Source of the DNA: a bacterium
GTDB lineage: Bacteria > Pseudomonadota > Gammaproteobacteria > UBA6186 > Azoamicaceae
Length of the DNA: 64,000 nt
Direction: 5' to 3'
NCBI GenBank assembly: GCA_027364575.1
Contig: DAHXPC010000009.1
Span: 28,902 to 92,901, forward strand
Positions 8,356 through 19,900 of the stretch are shown here, piece by piece; position 1 is the first letter of the stretch, and the number at the start of each line of letters is the position of its first letter. The position numbers and the translations under genes are program-made. Below the pieces are notes generated by a model. It was not told the origin of the DNA. It saw only the letters and a list, made by a program, of their open reading frames with translations, and did not search any database.

Positions 8356-9450
8356 ATGCTTGAATATTGGATTTTGGTTACCGTAAATGGTCAAGGGACG
8401 ACAGTCTCATTGTATTCTCCGGATTTAAAAAAAGAATTATTGGGAAATGCAGAAGTTATCAGTGACTTCCGTTTATATACGAGGAAAAAATTAACGGACT
8501 ATCTTGAGTGTGAAAATAAAATTTTGCTTCCTAAAAAATTTGAACAGTTGGAAGATATTCTGATTACCCCAGTGCAGCATTGGGAATGTTTTAAGATTAA
8601 GCCAAATAAAAAATGTGGGATTTTTGAAAAAACACTTCCTGCTCTAGGTTATATCTTTAATGTCACCTCAATTTTAACCAGTGTATTTATTACCTACATG
8701 GCTTTGAAGATTGCAGGAAATGCGGATAATAAAAACAGCTCTACACAGTCGACTGCTTTAGCAATATTTGGTTCTATCTTTAATTCATTGATTATTTTCT
8801 TTTTGTATATTTTGTCTGAGGCGAGCAATGTATTAGTTGAAACTGGCTATGTACTCGATAATCTTTTCAGAAAATCCGATACTACATTGTTAAAAACCCG
8901 TAAATTGCCTTCTGGCAAAATCCAAGCTTGTAAATTGATCACGCTTTCTCTAACGGCTGGGGGCTGTATTTTAACGAACGCATTTATTATGGCTGTTAGG
9001 CAATATATAGAATTTGGATTACTGAGCGAAAAATATTTAAAATTAAATCCTGAAATATCCGATGCTGAATATGAACAGTTTTCTAAACTAATTAAATGGT
9101 TAGATATTATGCCTAATGTTTTTGCAACGAGTTATTGTGCCGTCGCTTTTCAGGGTGGCTTTGCCCGAAAACTCATTATGCGATTTTCTGAAAAGTCTAC
9201 GCTATTAGAGAAAGAGGTTAGGCCGGATTTAGAAGATTCGAGATTAATGACACGTTTTAAAAATGTTACGGATGAATTATTACTTTCTCAAGCGGGCAAA
9301 AATCTACAAGATGCAGAGCCGCTCTCTCCTGAAGCAAGTGAATTGACATTAAGTCATTTTGTTGGGGTAAGAAACAGCCAATCCGATCAGTACGCGCCAT
9401 TGTCCCTGGATCCAATGGATGAGGAATGTAAGGTACAACCATATCGATAG
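8356..9450 (+). CDS. Multi-pass membrane protein, function unknown
   Basis: I recognise no family. The protein has a roughly 95-residue N-terminal cytoplasmic-looking region. About four hydrophobic segments follow, near residues 96-118, 130-155, 190-212 and 245-265. A polar C-terminal tail of about 90 residues is rich in Glu, Asp and Ser. AAAGGG precedes the ATG by eight bases. It follows the ABC exporter by 75 bases on the same strand and faces asnB, so it may be the last gene of the rightward transporter unit. It could be an export or self-protection component, or unrelated. Confidence 0.75.
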   Translation: MLEYWILVTVNGQGTTVSLYSPDLKKELLGNAEVISDFRLYTRKKLTDYLECENKILLPKKFEQLEDILITPVQHWECFKIKPNKKCGIFEKTLPALGYIFNVTSILTSVFITYMALKIAGNADNKNSSTQSTALAIFGSIFNSLIIFFLYILSEASNVLVETGYVLDNLFRKSDTTLLKTRKLPSGKIQACKLITLSLTAGGCILTNAFIMAVRQYIEFGLLSEKYLKLNPEISDAEYEQFSKLIKWLDIMPNVFATSYCAVAFQGGFARKLIMRFSEKSTLLEKEVRPDLEDSRLMTRFKNVTDELLLSQAGKNLQDAEPLSPEASELTLSHFVGVRNSQSDQYAPLSLDPMDEECKVQPYR

Positions 9451-9511
9451 GGAATGGCGTCTTATCCCCTAATGTCTCAGCGGACATGGTCGCGCATTCT
9501 ATTCTGATTTT

Positions 9512-11119
9512 TTAAGAGAGCATCTCACGCAAAGGTTCAACGAGAATTTTTTTAAGCTTCGTGTTTAATTGTAATCTGTTCTGACTATCTTTAAGGGCTA
9601 TGAAGTTTAGTCTAACAAATTTAGCAAAATTATAGACTTCTTCTATTTCGCTCAGATCGATTTTTCCCTCTATTGCTGTTTTTTTACATAAACTTAAGTC
9701 TTCTTCAAATTGGGAAGCATGATTTTTATAATAAGCGTGTACAGCTTGATGATAGATTGACTCCTTAGAGGCATTTATCCCAAAACCTGCACCCTCATTC
9801 ATTCCGGTTTTCCGTCGATGGGTGATACTTTCAGGTAATTCATTCTTAAAAGCTTGCCTTAATAAAATCTTATTGTCATTTCCATTAACGCGAGCATTCG
9901 AAGGTAAGGATAAACAAAAATCAATTAAGTCTTTATCCATAAATGGAACCCTTGCTTCTAAGGTGGCATACATAGAAGCCCTATCTGCCATTTGTAAATA
10001 GGTTTTATGAATAATAGATAAAGAATGCCAGATAACGTCATCTTGCAAATGTACAGGAGCTTCCCTGACAAAATCATAACCGCCAAAAAGCTCGTCTGCG
10101 CCCTCACCATTGAGGCAAAACTTAAACCCATCACTCACAACCCGACGACAGAGAAAATGATAACTGACGGCATTACGAACTAAAACAGGTTCAAATGATT
10201 CGGTCATATATACCCCTTCCGCTAAATAAAACTGTTGCATTTCTTGAATAGGCGGGGAGACAATAATATGTTCTATATCAAATTGCTGGCAAAGCGTTTT
10301 AGCTGCAATCAAATCAGCGGATGGCATATGCGGCGCGGCTAAGGTATAAGCGACCACTCGGGGATGGATAAGCTTAGCCAAATAGGTAATAATAGAACTA
10401 TCAACCCCGCCGCTTAATAAGCAGGCGATTTTCGGCGATCCTTCTGGGATGCGTTTTTGAACGGCTTTTGTTAGATAATTTTTAAGCTGTAGTGAAGAGT
10501 CGGTGGTTGATAAATCAGATGCTTTTTGTTTTGAGAATTGCTTTAACCTAAAGTAAGGTTTAGCGATGCCATTTTTCCAAAGAGAACCGGGTTCTAGTTC
10601 AATGAGGTCTAATGAATTGTTTTCTAAGGTTACTAATGATTTTAGTTCAGAAGCAAATGCCCAGCCTTCATTCAATTGGGTATAAAACAGAGGTTTAATC
10701 CCCATCGGATCTCTGGCAAGGAGCAAAATGTTTTTATTTTCGTCAAAAATAGCAATTCCATATTTTCCATCTAGATGCTGAACAAAGTCATCTCCCCATT
10801 TTAAATAGGCATGCAGGACCACTTCACTATCGCACTCAGATAAAAAGGGATATTCTACTGCTAAGGTTTTTCTTAACTCGGCGTGATTATAAATTTCACC
10901 GTTAAAAACACAAAATACTTTTTCCCGTTTGGCCTGAATAGGTTGTTTCCCTGAGGCTTCATCCACGATAGCCAGTCTATGAGTGCCAATTGCCATGCCG
11001 GGTAAAATTAACATCTCATTTCGATAATTTTCCTCGCCCCGGTGCGCAATGGGGAGTAGTAATTGTTTTAATAAAGACTCACTTGCTTCTGTTCCGATAA
11101 TTCCGGCTATTCCACACAT
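9512..11119 (-). CDS. asnB: Asparagine synthetase, glutamine-hydrolysing
   Basis: The 535-residue protein makes Asn from Asp, glutamine and ATP. The start is fixed by the N-terminal nucleophile: Met1 is removed to expose Cys2 in MCGIAGI. The class II glutaminase domain covers about 1-190 (RLAIVDE, NGEIYN). The synthetase domain has the PP-loop SGGVDSS at 236-242 and a second conserved block GEGADELFGGY near 340. It overlaps the upstream racemase by 13 bases, so the two are translationally coupled. Two NRPS modules in this cluster have Asn-type pockets, so I infer that this copy supplies Asn for the peptide rather than only for general metabolism. Confidence 0.95.
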   Translation of the reverse strand: MCGIAGIIGTEASESLLKQLLLPIAHRGEENYRNEMLILPGMAIGTHRLAIVDEASGKQPIQAKREKVFCVFNGEIYNHAELRKTLAVEYPFLSECDSEVVLHAYLKWGDDFVQHLDGKYGIAIFDENKNILLLARDPMGIKPLFYTQLNEGWAFASELKSLVTLENNSLDLIELEPGSLWKNGIAKPYFRLKQFSKQKASDLSTTDSSLQLKNYLTKAVQKRIPEGSPKIACLLSGGVDSSIITYLAKLIHPRVVAYTLAAPHMPSADLIAAKTLCQQFDIEHIIVSPPIQEMQQFYLAEGVYMTESFEPVLVRNAVSYHFLCRRVVSDGFKFCLNGEGADELFGGYDFVREAPVHLQDDVIWHSLSIIHKTYLQMADRASMYATLEARVPFMDKDLIDFCLSLPSNARVNGNDNKILLRQAFKNELPESITHRRKTGMNEGAGFGINASKESIYHQAVHAYYKNHASQFEEDLSLCKKTAIEGKIDLSEIEEVYNFAKFVRLNFIALKDSQNRLQLNTKLKKILVEPLREMLS

Positions 11120-12021
11120 ACTTTAAACCCCTGGTTACTGTTTATTTCATTTGCGCTGTTTGCTGAAGGCATGATGCTAAATATTTTATCTTGTTCTAAT
11201 CGACTAGCCAAAATCACTGCCGATTCTGCCACGATGGTGTTAGGATCAAATAAATTCACCCCAATTTTTTTAAGATTGATATGGGGTAATATTAAAGGAA
11301 GCTCCGTACATCCCAGGATTACATGTTGGCAATCCTGACTGGCCAGATACTGAATGGCTTCTTTGATTGTTGTCAATGGATTTGGAAAAAACTTTTCTAA
11401 TAAAACTCGCCGGTACGGGTGGCTTTTAATATGGGGATATTGAATTTTGTTATGGATGCAATATTGATTGTTTGGTAAAGTTTTGCCTCTTTTTATAAAA
11501 GAAGCACCCGTCTTAATAATATAAATAGCTTCCATCATTTTGCTTTGTAATTCAGTGGGTATGCTAACAACTTGAATATCATAAGGCGCTAACGCATTTT
11601 GATAGAGTTGTTTCTTTTGAGTCGCTTCTGTAGAGAGTAGTCCCACCTTAGCAATGCGAGGGGAAGACTTAACAACAGCGCTTACCGTTTCTTCAATGAT
11701 ATCTATGATGGGTGGCTTAATCGCAGATTTTAATTCAGGTACATAGACATGGGCAGTTTGACAGGCAACCAGTAATAAATCGATCCCAATCGATTCTAAT
11801 GCTTGAGCACAGCGTAAATACTGATCAAAAAGGGTCTGATTATTGAGCGCTATAGCGTCATTTCTATCAGAAAACTGGGTATAATTATACACCAACATAT
11901 TAAAGTAATTTTGATCAAGTAAAGGGTACAGGTGACGCTGCGTCGCCTGCAAAATTTTATGCTCAATATCTACTGTCGCCAAGGGTCCACATCCCCCGAC
12001 AATGCCAATTGTAGGTTTCAT
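11107..12021 (-). CDS. Aspartate/glutamate racemase family protein
   Basis: The N-terminal GGCGPLAT loop and two catalytic cysteine motifs identify the family: ACQTAH (Cys87) and LGCTELPL (Cys238). These PLP-independent racemases use two cysteines to swap the alpha-proton of Asp or Glu. Two features are odd. The residue after the first Cys is Gln where Asn is usual. A stretch of about 50 residues (165-215, rich in Lys, Asn, His and Tyr) lengthens the protein to 304 residues against about 230 in the family. It is upstream of, and overlaps, asnB. D-Asp or D-Asn supply for the peptide is the natural inference. AAGGATGT precedes the ATG. Confidence 0.88.
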   Translation of the reverse strand: MKPTIGIVGGCGPLATVDIEHKILQATQRHLYPLLDQNYFNMLVYNYTQFSDRNDAIALNNQTLFDQYLRCAQALESIGIDLLLVACQTAHVYVPELKSAIKPPIIDIIEETVSAVVKSSPRIAKVGLLSTEATQKKQLYQNALAPYDIQVVSIPTELQSKMMEAIYIIKTGASFIKRGKTLPNNQYCIHNKIQYPHIKSHPYRRVLLEKFFPNPLTTIKEAIQYLASQDCQHVILGCTELPLILPHINLKKIGVNLFDPNTIVAESAVILASRLEQDKIFSIMPSANSANEINSNQGFKVCVE

Positions 12022-12310
12022 ACATCCTTATAGCGATCTTAATGTAATTTTCAATTGAATCATAAAAAAACCTAATTTTCAACAGTTTAAATCAACTTTA
12101 TATTTAAATTTCAGTGTTTAGTAGCACAGCTGTGATGTGTCATTACTGATTGAATGGACACGTTTGCAGACTTCCCTTGAATTTCATTAGGTGAGAATGG
12201 TAGGATTGTCCTTCCTTATTGTTGAACCGGCTATAAAAGGACATGCATATGAATGCCTGTGGAAAGATTTATTTTTCATAAAAGATAATTAACCAAAAGG
12301 AGGTGGAAGA
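12022..12310. promoter_or_regulatory. Divergent region before the racemase-asnB and NRPS operons
   Basis: These 289 bases separate two divergent units and should hold both promoters. The region is AT-rich. I can point only to weak candidates, such as TTGAAC near 12223 with CATATG-like bases 18-20 further on. A near-ideal ribosome site, AAAAGGAGGTGG (12295-12306), lies just before the ATG at 12311. This suggests strong translation of the first NRPS-operon gene. No open frame of interest is present. Confidence 0.5.
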
Positions 12311-13891
12311 ATGAAAATGTATCTTAAAGATAATGTTAAAATGGAGCCTTTAATCTGGCAATGGTATGCTTGGACTCACACAATTTCCCCCCTCAATGCA
12401 GCCTGTAATTTAGTGGAACGCTACATAAAAATTATGGAATCTTATGTGAAATTTCCAAAAATCCATATGCAAGCGGTTCAAAATCCTAATCTGATGGGTG
12501 GTCCTTTTATTGATTTAGAAGGAGGCCATGTTGAAGAAATCAAAAATTTGTTACTAAGAACGAAAGAGGATTGCAAAGATCTGATTCAGTTGCACACCGT
12601 TTTTAAGGCGTTTGAAAAAATGCTCCATAGAGAGGCAACTGGAAATACGTTAGAAACCTTTTATGCCAAACTTCCAGACGAACTCAAGGGAATGGTTGAA
12701 TTGGTCTATGATACCAGTAACCATCCTTCCATGCGATTCATAGAAGAATTTCTGTATAAAAAACATTACAAAGATACTCAGCAAGGGATTTCTTTATCTT
12801 TTATTCACGAAGATTACCGTCCTTTTATCATGAGTACCCCTAGAGTAAAGATTGAAGACGAAGTGTACTTCAATATTCCTTTTTCACATGAAGCCATTGA
12901 TCAGCTGTTTCGTTCAAGACAGGAACCGATGGATGTTATGCAGTTTATGAACAGTTTTGATATCCCTAAAAACAAGCAGAATCTTTTTTTATCGTTTTTT
13001 GATGAGAGCCCCTCTGTACCCGCTGTCGATCGAAATTATTTTGGTGAAGATGTTAGAGCGCGTTTTTTAGGCCACGCGTGTATATTGTTGCAGACAAAAG
13101 GACTTTCTATCTTAACCGATCCCGTCATTAGCTATCCTGTAAAAGGCGAGCCTCGATATACCTATAAAGATCTCCCAGACGTTATTGATTACGTATTGCT
13201 CACGCATAGTCATCAGGACCATGTGCTATTTGAAACGTTATTACAACTACGGTATAAAATTAAGAACATCGTGGTGCCAAAGAATCGAAAAGGAGCTTTG
13301 GAAGATCCTTCTTTAAAATTGATATTACAGAATATTGGATTTAAAAATGTGATCGAATTGGAAGAGTTCGAATCTATAGAAATGAATGGTGGCAAAATAG
13401 TTGGCTTTCCCTTCTTTGGCGAGCATTCCGATCTCAATATTCAATCAAAAATTGCGCATTGTGTTATTTTAAATAATAAAAAATTTCTTTTGGCAGCAGA
13501 TTCCAATAACATCGATCCCTTTTTATATGATCATGTATTTGATTATTTCGGAAAAATCGATGTTTTGTTTTTAGGCATGGAATGTGATGGTGCCCCTCTT
13601 AGTTGGCTTTATGCCCCCTATATGCCAGCAGCCCTCAATAAAGCCCATGATGATGAAAGAAAGCTTTCCGGTTCAAACTTTGAAAAAGCGTGGTCGATTG
13701 TCGAGAAGTCTGGATGCAAAGAAGCGTATGTCTATGCGATGGGAATGGAACCATGGCTTCATTACATAATGGCCTTACAATACACGCCCGAGTCAATTCA
13801 AATAACAGAGTCTGCTAAGTTTGTTGCAGCATGTAAGGCTAAAGGCATTACTTCTGAAAGATTATTTATGAGAAAAGAATGGGTCGTTTAG
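12311..13891 (+). CDS. CmlA-like diiron beta-hydroxylase (metallo-beta-lactamase fold)
   Basis: At 526 residues this matches the length and plan of CmlA (chloramphenicol pathway, about 530 residues), which beta-hydroxylates an amino acid held on an NRPS carrier protein using a diiron centre in a metallo-beta-lactamase fold. The metal ligands fall at the expected spacing: HSHQDH (His299, His301, Asp303, His304), Glu371 in FFGEHSD, Asp397 in AADSNN and His484 in PWLHYIM. All are offset by six or seven residues from the CmlA ligands as I remember them. The first 245 residues form the NRPS-recognition half in that family. It lies 28 bases upstream of the first NRPS gene. Its target residue is not known; beta-hydroxytyrosine at module 6 is one candidate, as in glycopeptide pathways. 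Confidence 0.87.
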   Translation: MKMYLKDNVKMEPLIWQWYAWTHTISPLNAACNLVERYIKIMESYVKFPKIHMQAVQNPNLMGGPFIDLEGGHVEEIKNLLLRTKEDCKDLIQLHTVFKAFEKMLHREATGNTLETFYAKLPDELKGMVELVYDTSNHPSMRFIEEFLYKKHYKDTQQGISLSFIHEDYRPFIMSTPRVKIEDEVYFNIPFSHEAIDQLFRSRQEPMDVMQFMNSFDIPKNKQNLFLSFFDESPSVPAVDRNYFGEDVRARFLGHACILLQTKGLSILTDPVISYPVKGEPRYTYKDLPDVIDYVLLTHSHQDHVLFETLLQLRYKIKNIVVPKNRKGALEDPSLKLILQNIGFKNVIELEEFESIEMNGGKIVGFPFFGEHSDLNIQSKIAHCVILNNKKFLLAADSNNIDPFLYDHVFDYFGKIDVLFLGMECDGAPLSWLYAPYMPAALNKAHDDERKLSGSNFEKAWSIVEKSGCKEAYVYAMGMEPWLHYIMALQYTPESIQITESAKFVAACKAKGITSERLFMRKEWVV

Positions 13892-13919
13892 CAGCAATTT
13901 AACATCCCAAAAGGCAACC

Positions 13920-16900
13920 ATGATAAATAAAGACAAGAGCATTCATCAATTATTTGAAGAATTGATAAAAAGCGTTCCCGATGTTATTGCCGTTACCTAT
14001 GAAGATCAACACATCAGCTATGGCGCTTTAAACGAACGAGCCAATCAATTAGCCCATTATCTCCAAAGCATTGGTGTAAAATTAGAAAGTAGAGTCGGCA
14101 TTGCTTTGCCAAGAAGTATTGAGCTTATAGTCGGTCTCTTGGCCATACTGAAGTCAGGGGGCGTTTATGTCCCACTCGATGTAGATTATCCGCAAGAGCG
14201 CTTAGGCTACATGTTAGAAGACAGCCAGATTGAGTGGTTATTGAGCCTGAAGAAAGTAGAAATTCCAAAGAGTTATCGCGGAAAGGTTATTCATTTGGAA
14301 GAAAAAACCGTATATTTCAATCAACCGATCGATAATCTCCACCTGACGGTGTCTCCAGAGAATCTTGCTTACATCATCTATACCTCAGGTTCCACCGGAA
14401 GACCCAAGGGGGTTGCGTGCCACCACGCAAGTGTGATTAATCGTTTATATTGGGGTTGGAATCATTACAGTCTTAAAAAAAATGAAACCTGTTGCTTACA
14501 ATCCAGTATAGCCTTCGTAGATTCTACCTGGGATATATTTGGGACTTTATTGGTTGGCGCAAGACTTGTTTTATACAAAGAAGCGGTGAGTAGAAATGTT
14601 GAGGAACTTCTCCAAACTTGTTTGGCTCATCAAATAACGAGAATTACGTTAATCCCCTCATTTTTGAATACACTCATAGACTTTAGTCCAGATAAATTGA
14701 GGATCCTTAAAAATACCCTATCCCATTGGGAAATTACTGGGGAGTCATTCAAACCAAATCTGATTGATCATTTTTTCAAACACGTGGGTCAAACGCCTAT
14801 TCTTTTAGATTGCTACGGCGCAACAGAAGCCACTTCCGTCATCTATCGAGATTATGTTGGAAAAAATGGTCTTAAATATAAAACAAAAATTCTATCGAAT
14901 ACACAAATTTATTTATTAAATAATGATTTAGAGCCGGTGTCGATAGGAGACGTGGGAGAAATCTACATTGGCGGGATAGGTATTGCGAGGGGCTATGTAA
15001 ACAAACCCGCTTTAACGGCAGAACGATTTATCCCGAACCCATTTGAGGTCGGAAGTCGTTTATATAAAACAGGAGATTTGGCGAGATATCTCCCAGATGG
15101 GAATATTGAGTTTCTAGGCCGGGTAGATCACCAAGTTAAGCTTCGAGGCTTTAGGATAGAGCTTGGGGAAATCGAAGGCACAATAGAAACTTTAGAAGCA
15201 GTTCAACAAGCCATTGTGCTTTGCCGGGAAGATATACCCGGTCAAAAACGCTTAGCCGCTTACGTGGTTCCAAGGCATAAAGCAGACAGCAGCGAAAGTG
15301 ATTTGCTCGGATCCTTACAGAGGCTTTGTGAGGCGCATTTACCCGATTACATGAGACCCAGCCAATGGATTGTTTTAGAGGCATTTCCTTTAACGGGAAC
15401 CGGCAAGATAGATAGAAAAGGGCTCCCAGCACCGAAAGGACGCACAGGCTTAGACGCCTATCATGTACCGCAGGGCTTGCTGGAGGAACGAATCGCTGCA
15501 GTTTGGTCTGAGCTTTTAGGAATAGAAATAGGACGAACAGATGATTTCTTTCGCTTAGGCGGACATTCCTTATTAGCGACACAAATGATATCGCATTTGC
15601 GGCAAGCATTAAGACTTGAAATTCCCATAAGAGCAATATTTGAACATAGAGTTTTATCTGCATTGGCACGTTACTTAGAGCAGTCGCATTTAGAGGAAGG
15701 AATATTGCCTGCTATCACAAGCGTGTCGCGGGACATGCCACAGGTGTTATCTTTTGCCCAACAAAGATTGTGGTTTATAGAACAGCTTTTACCGAATACC
15801 AGTTTGTATCACAACCCGATCCGGTTAAGGCTTCTGGGCACGTTAAATGTAGCGGCCTTACGCCAAGCGTTGAATGCAATGGTTGCACGTCATGAAATCT
15901 TAAGAACCGTGATTGTTTCTTCAGAAGGCATTGCCTTGCAGAAAGTTTTGCCTGAAAACACGGGCTTTGCTTTAACAGAAAGTACAGAAGAGAACCCAGC
16001 ATTTGCAAAAAAAACCTTTCAATTTGAGTGTGAACCTTTATGTAGAGGTTTACTGATAAAGCGTTCAGCACGGGAGCATGTTTTAATATTGGTTTTCCAT
16101 CATATTGTGGTGGATGACTGGTCGATGGGAATATTTTTTAAAGAATTGAATGCTTTTTATCAGGCCTATGCAAAAGATAGGCCACTTTTATTGCCACCCC
16201 TGGCAGTGCAATATATCGATTACAGTGTGTGGCAACGGAGTTGGTTACAGGGTGAGATCTTACAAAAGCAATTAAGGTATTGGCAAACGCAGTTAAGCGG
16301 GGTTGTAAAACTCGAGTTACCCACGGATTATCCAAGACCCCAAGAGTTGTCTTATCAAGGGGGATGTGTTCAGAGAAAACTATCGAAAGCGGTGTTCGAT
16401 CAACTGCAGGCATTTTCTCAAGAGTACGGTGTGACTCTGTTTATGAGCTTAGTGGCCAGTATTCAAGGCTTTTTAAGTCGATATTGTAATCAAACGGATA
16501 TTGCCATAGGTACGCCCATTGCCAATCGAAATGTCAGAGAGACAGAAGGCTTGATAGGCTTTTTTATCAATACCTTGGTATTAAGAGAGCAATTTGAGGA
16601 CAATCCGAGCTTTGAAACCTTAATCAAGCGCGTTGAAAATAGTACGTTATCCGCCTATGAACACCAAGATGTGCCTTTTGAACAATTAGTCGAATATTTA
16701 CAAGTGGCAAGAGAGCTTAACCGTAATCCGTTGTTTCAGGTAATGTTTACTTTACATCCGGAGATGGGGGAAATCGCTTTAAGCGAATTGGAAATATTTT
16801 CCGAAGGCACCGAAGAACAGTTATCCCGTTTTGATTTGCTCATTAATGCTTCTGTCAGCCCAGAGGGTCTTTATTTTGGCTTTGATTACGCCAAAGATTT

Positions 16901-19900
16901 ATTTAGCCAAGATAGAATGGAAAGATTTGCAGATTCCTACGAAATCTTTTTAAGGGGTCTTTTGCAGGAGCCTAGCAAACGCTTATCTGAAATATCTTTG
17001 TTGGGAGTGCAAGAACGGCAACAACTGTCGCTGTGGAATGAAACACAGCACTTTTATCCTAAAGATAAAAGTATCCACCAGCTATTTGAAGAACAAGTCA
17101 AAAGAACGCCATTGAACATTGCGGTTGTCTATGAAGATCAAACGCTGACTTACCAAGCGCTAAACGAGAAGGCCAATCAATTAGCCCATTTTTTAAGGGA
17201 ACAAGGCGTGGGCCCCGATACCTTTGTTGCCCTTGCATTAGAGCGATCAATGGACATGGTGGTGGGTATATTCGGAATATTGAAGGCAGGGGGTGCTTAT
17301 GTGCCGATGGATCCGTCTTATCCTGAAGAACGACTTATATTTTTGCTAGAAGATACGGGAGTCCCTTTTCTAATTACGCAAGGGAGTTTAAAAGCAGTTT
17401 TTGCAGGCTATAATAAGACCCTCTATCTTGACGAAAGTTGGTCAGAAATTGAGAAGCGATCGAAGGCTACCCCACAATCCTTAACGCTCCCTCAGCATTT
17501 AGCGTATGTGATCTATACTTCAGGTTCTACCGGTAAACCTAAAGGGGTGATGATAGCACACCAAAATTTAACCCATTATATTACCTATGCAGAAAGAGCT
17601 TATCCTTTAAGGCAAGGGATGAGTCTAGTGCATGGTTCTTATGCTTTTGATATGAGCGTTACCGCGCTGTTTCTCCCACTTATACAAGGGTATTCTATTG
17701 CTATCGTTTCGAAATCTATGGATGTGGAAGGACTGGGAGAATTCATTAAAGCACAGGATAATTTGAATCTTATCAAGCTAACCCCAACCCATCTAAGAGC
17801 ATTGAGGGAACAATTCAGTGAAGCTGAAATACAGAAGCAAAAAGGCGTATTGATTGTTGGGGGAGAAAATCTTTTAGAAGAAGATATCGCCTATTGGAAA
17901 AAGGCATCTCCGGATAGCGACATTGTGAATGAATATGGTCCGACGGAGGCAACGGTTGGATGTTGCGTATATTCAATCGAAAAACAAAGCCAAATAATCC
18001 CGATAGGCCGTCCAATTGCGAATATGAAAATTTATATCTTGGGCGAGTCACTGCAAATGATACCCGTGGGCGCTATAGGTGAAATGTATATTGGGGGCGC
18101 AGGGCTGGCACGTGGCTACTTAAATAGGGCCGGGTTAACGGCCGAGAAATTTGTTCCGAATCCTTTTATCTGTGAAGAAGATATGGCAATGGGTGAAGGC
18201 TTAAGGTTATATCGCACTGGCGATTTAGCTCGATATTTACCCGATGGAAATATTGAATTTTTAGGCAGAATGGATGATCAAGTCAAGGTAAGAGGATATC
18301 GGATTGAGCTTGGTGAAGTTGAAACCGCACTTTCCCGCCATGAAGACGTCTCTCAAGGGGTGGTAATAGCCAGAGAAGATGAATCCGGCATTAAAAAACT
18401 GGTCGCGTATGTGGTGCCAGGCGATTTTACGCCTTCTCCGACAGAGCTCAGGGAATATTTAGAAAAAGTTTTACCTGACTATATGCTGCCGTCATTTTTT
18501 GTCTATGTGGAACAGATCCCTTTTACGTTAAATGGTAAGGTAGATAGAAAAGCTTTACTCGCATTGGATGCTTTCCCCAGGCAATTAACCGATGCGTATA
18601 TAGCACCGAGCAATGAAAGAGAAAAGGCATTATGTGAAATCTGGAGTGCCGTTTTGGGCATTGAACGTATCGGAATACGGGATCACTTTTTTCGCATTGG
18701 TGGGGACTCGATTGTGAGTATTCAACTGGTCTCAAAAGCACGCCAAAAAGGCATTCGCTTTAGCATTAAAGATGTTTTTAATTATCCGACTGTAGAAGCG
18801 TTAGCCGGTGTTTCTCAAGCCATAGAGGAATCAATACCGTTGCAAAGCCAACCGGGCATTGGGGTGGGAGAGGCATTGTTACCTTTAACAAAACACTCGG
18901 ATTTTAATTTAACATTATTGACTCAAAAAATCTTGGATCACAATTTTGGAAAAAACGCCGTATTAGAAGACATTTATCCTTTATCTGCTTTACAAACGGG
19001 ATTGTTATTTCAAGCGCTGTATGAACCAAATTCAGATGTGTATTTTATTCAAAGTGTTTTAAAGATAGAAGGGGTTATTGATCAACAGGCACTTCAACGA
19101 GCATGGCAAAAAGTGTGTGATCATCATGCGATATTACGGACAGGTTTTGTTTGGGAAGGATTAGATAAGCCGTTACAATATGTTTTAGCAAAGGTAGAAG
19201 TGTCCTTTGAGGTTGAAGACTGGAGACAATTGACGCAAGTCGAACAAGAAGCGCGTTTAGCGGTATGCATTGAACACGATCGCCAACAAGGTTTTGAATT
19301 GTGTCAAGCACCTCTCTTTCGTATCAAACTGCTTGAATGCTCTGCGCAACAGAGTTATATGATTTGGAGTTCTCATCACATATTGTTGGATGGCTGGAGC
19401 ACCCCCCTTATATTAGCAGATGTTTTAAAAGCGTATGAGGGATCCGTCACAGACACAGCAGTGACCCTACAACATCGAGTGCCCTACAAGAATTATATCA
19501 GTTGGTTAGAAACGCAAAATACAGAGACTGCACGCGAGTATTGGCAAGAGATGTTCAGTGGCGTAGATGGTCCTACGCGTTTAAGTTTTAAACGCGTCAT
19601 AACCGAAGTTCCCAACCAAAAGAATTATGAAGCGTATGAAGTAGAATTATCGATTGAGGAGACAAAGGCCACTCAACGCTTTGCGAGTCAGCACCAGATA
19701 ACGCTCAACACAGTTTTACAAGGGGCGGTAGGCCTTCTATTACAACATTATACTCAAAAAGCTGAAGTGGTTATGGGCGTGACCCTATCCGGCCGCACGG
19801 CAGAGCTTGAAGGTATAGAAGGGATGGTTGGATTATTTATTAATACGCTCCCTCTGAAAATAACCTGCCAAAATGCGGATACGGTTGAACAGTATTTGAA

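Noticed and set aside
9450..9512. A bidirectional terminator between the membrane gene and asnB
   Set aside because: TAGGG/CCCTA can pair over only five bases and no T-tract follows.
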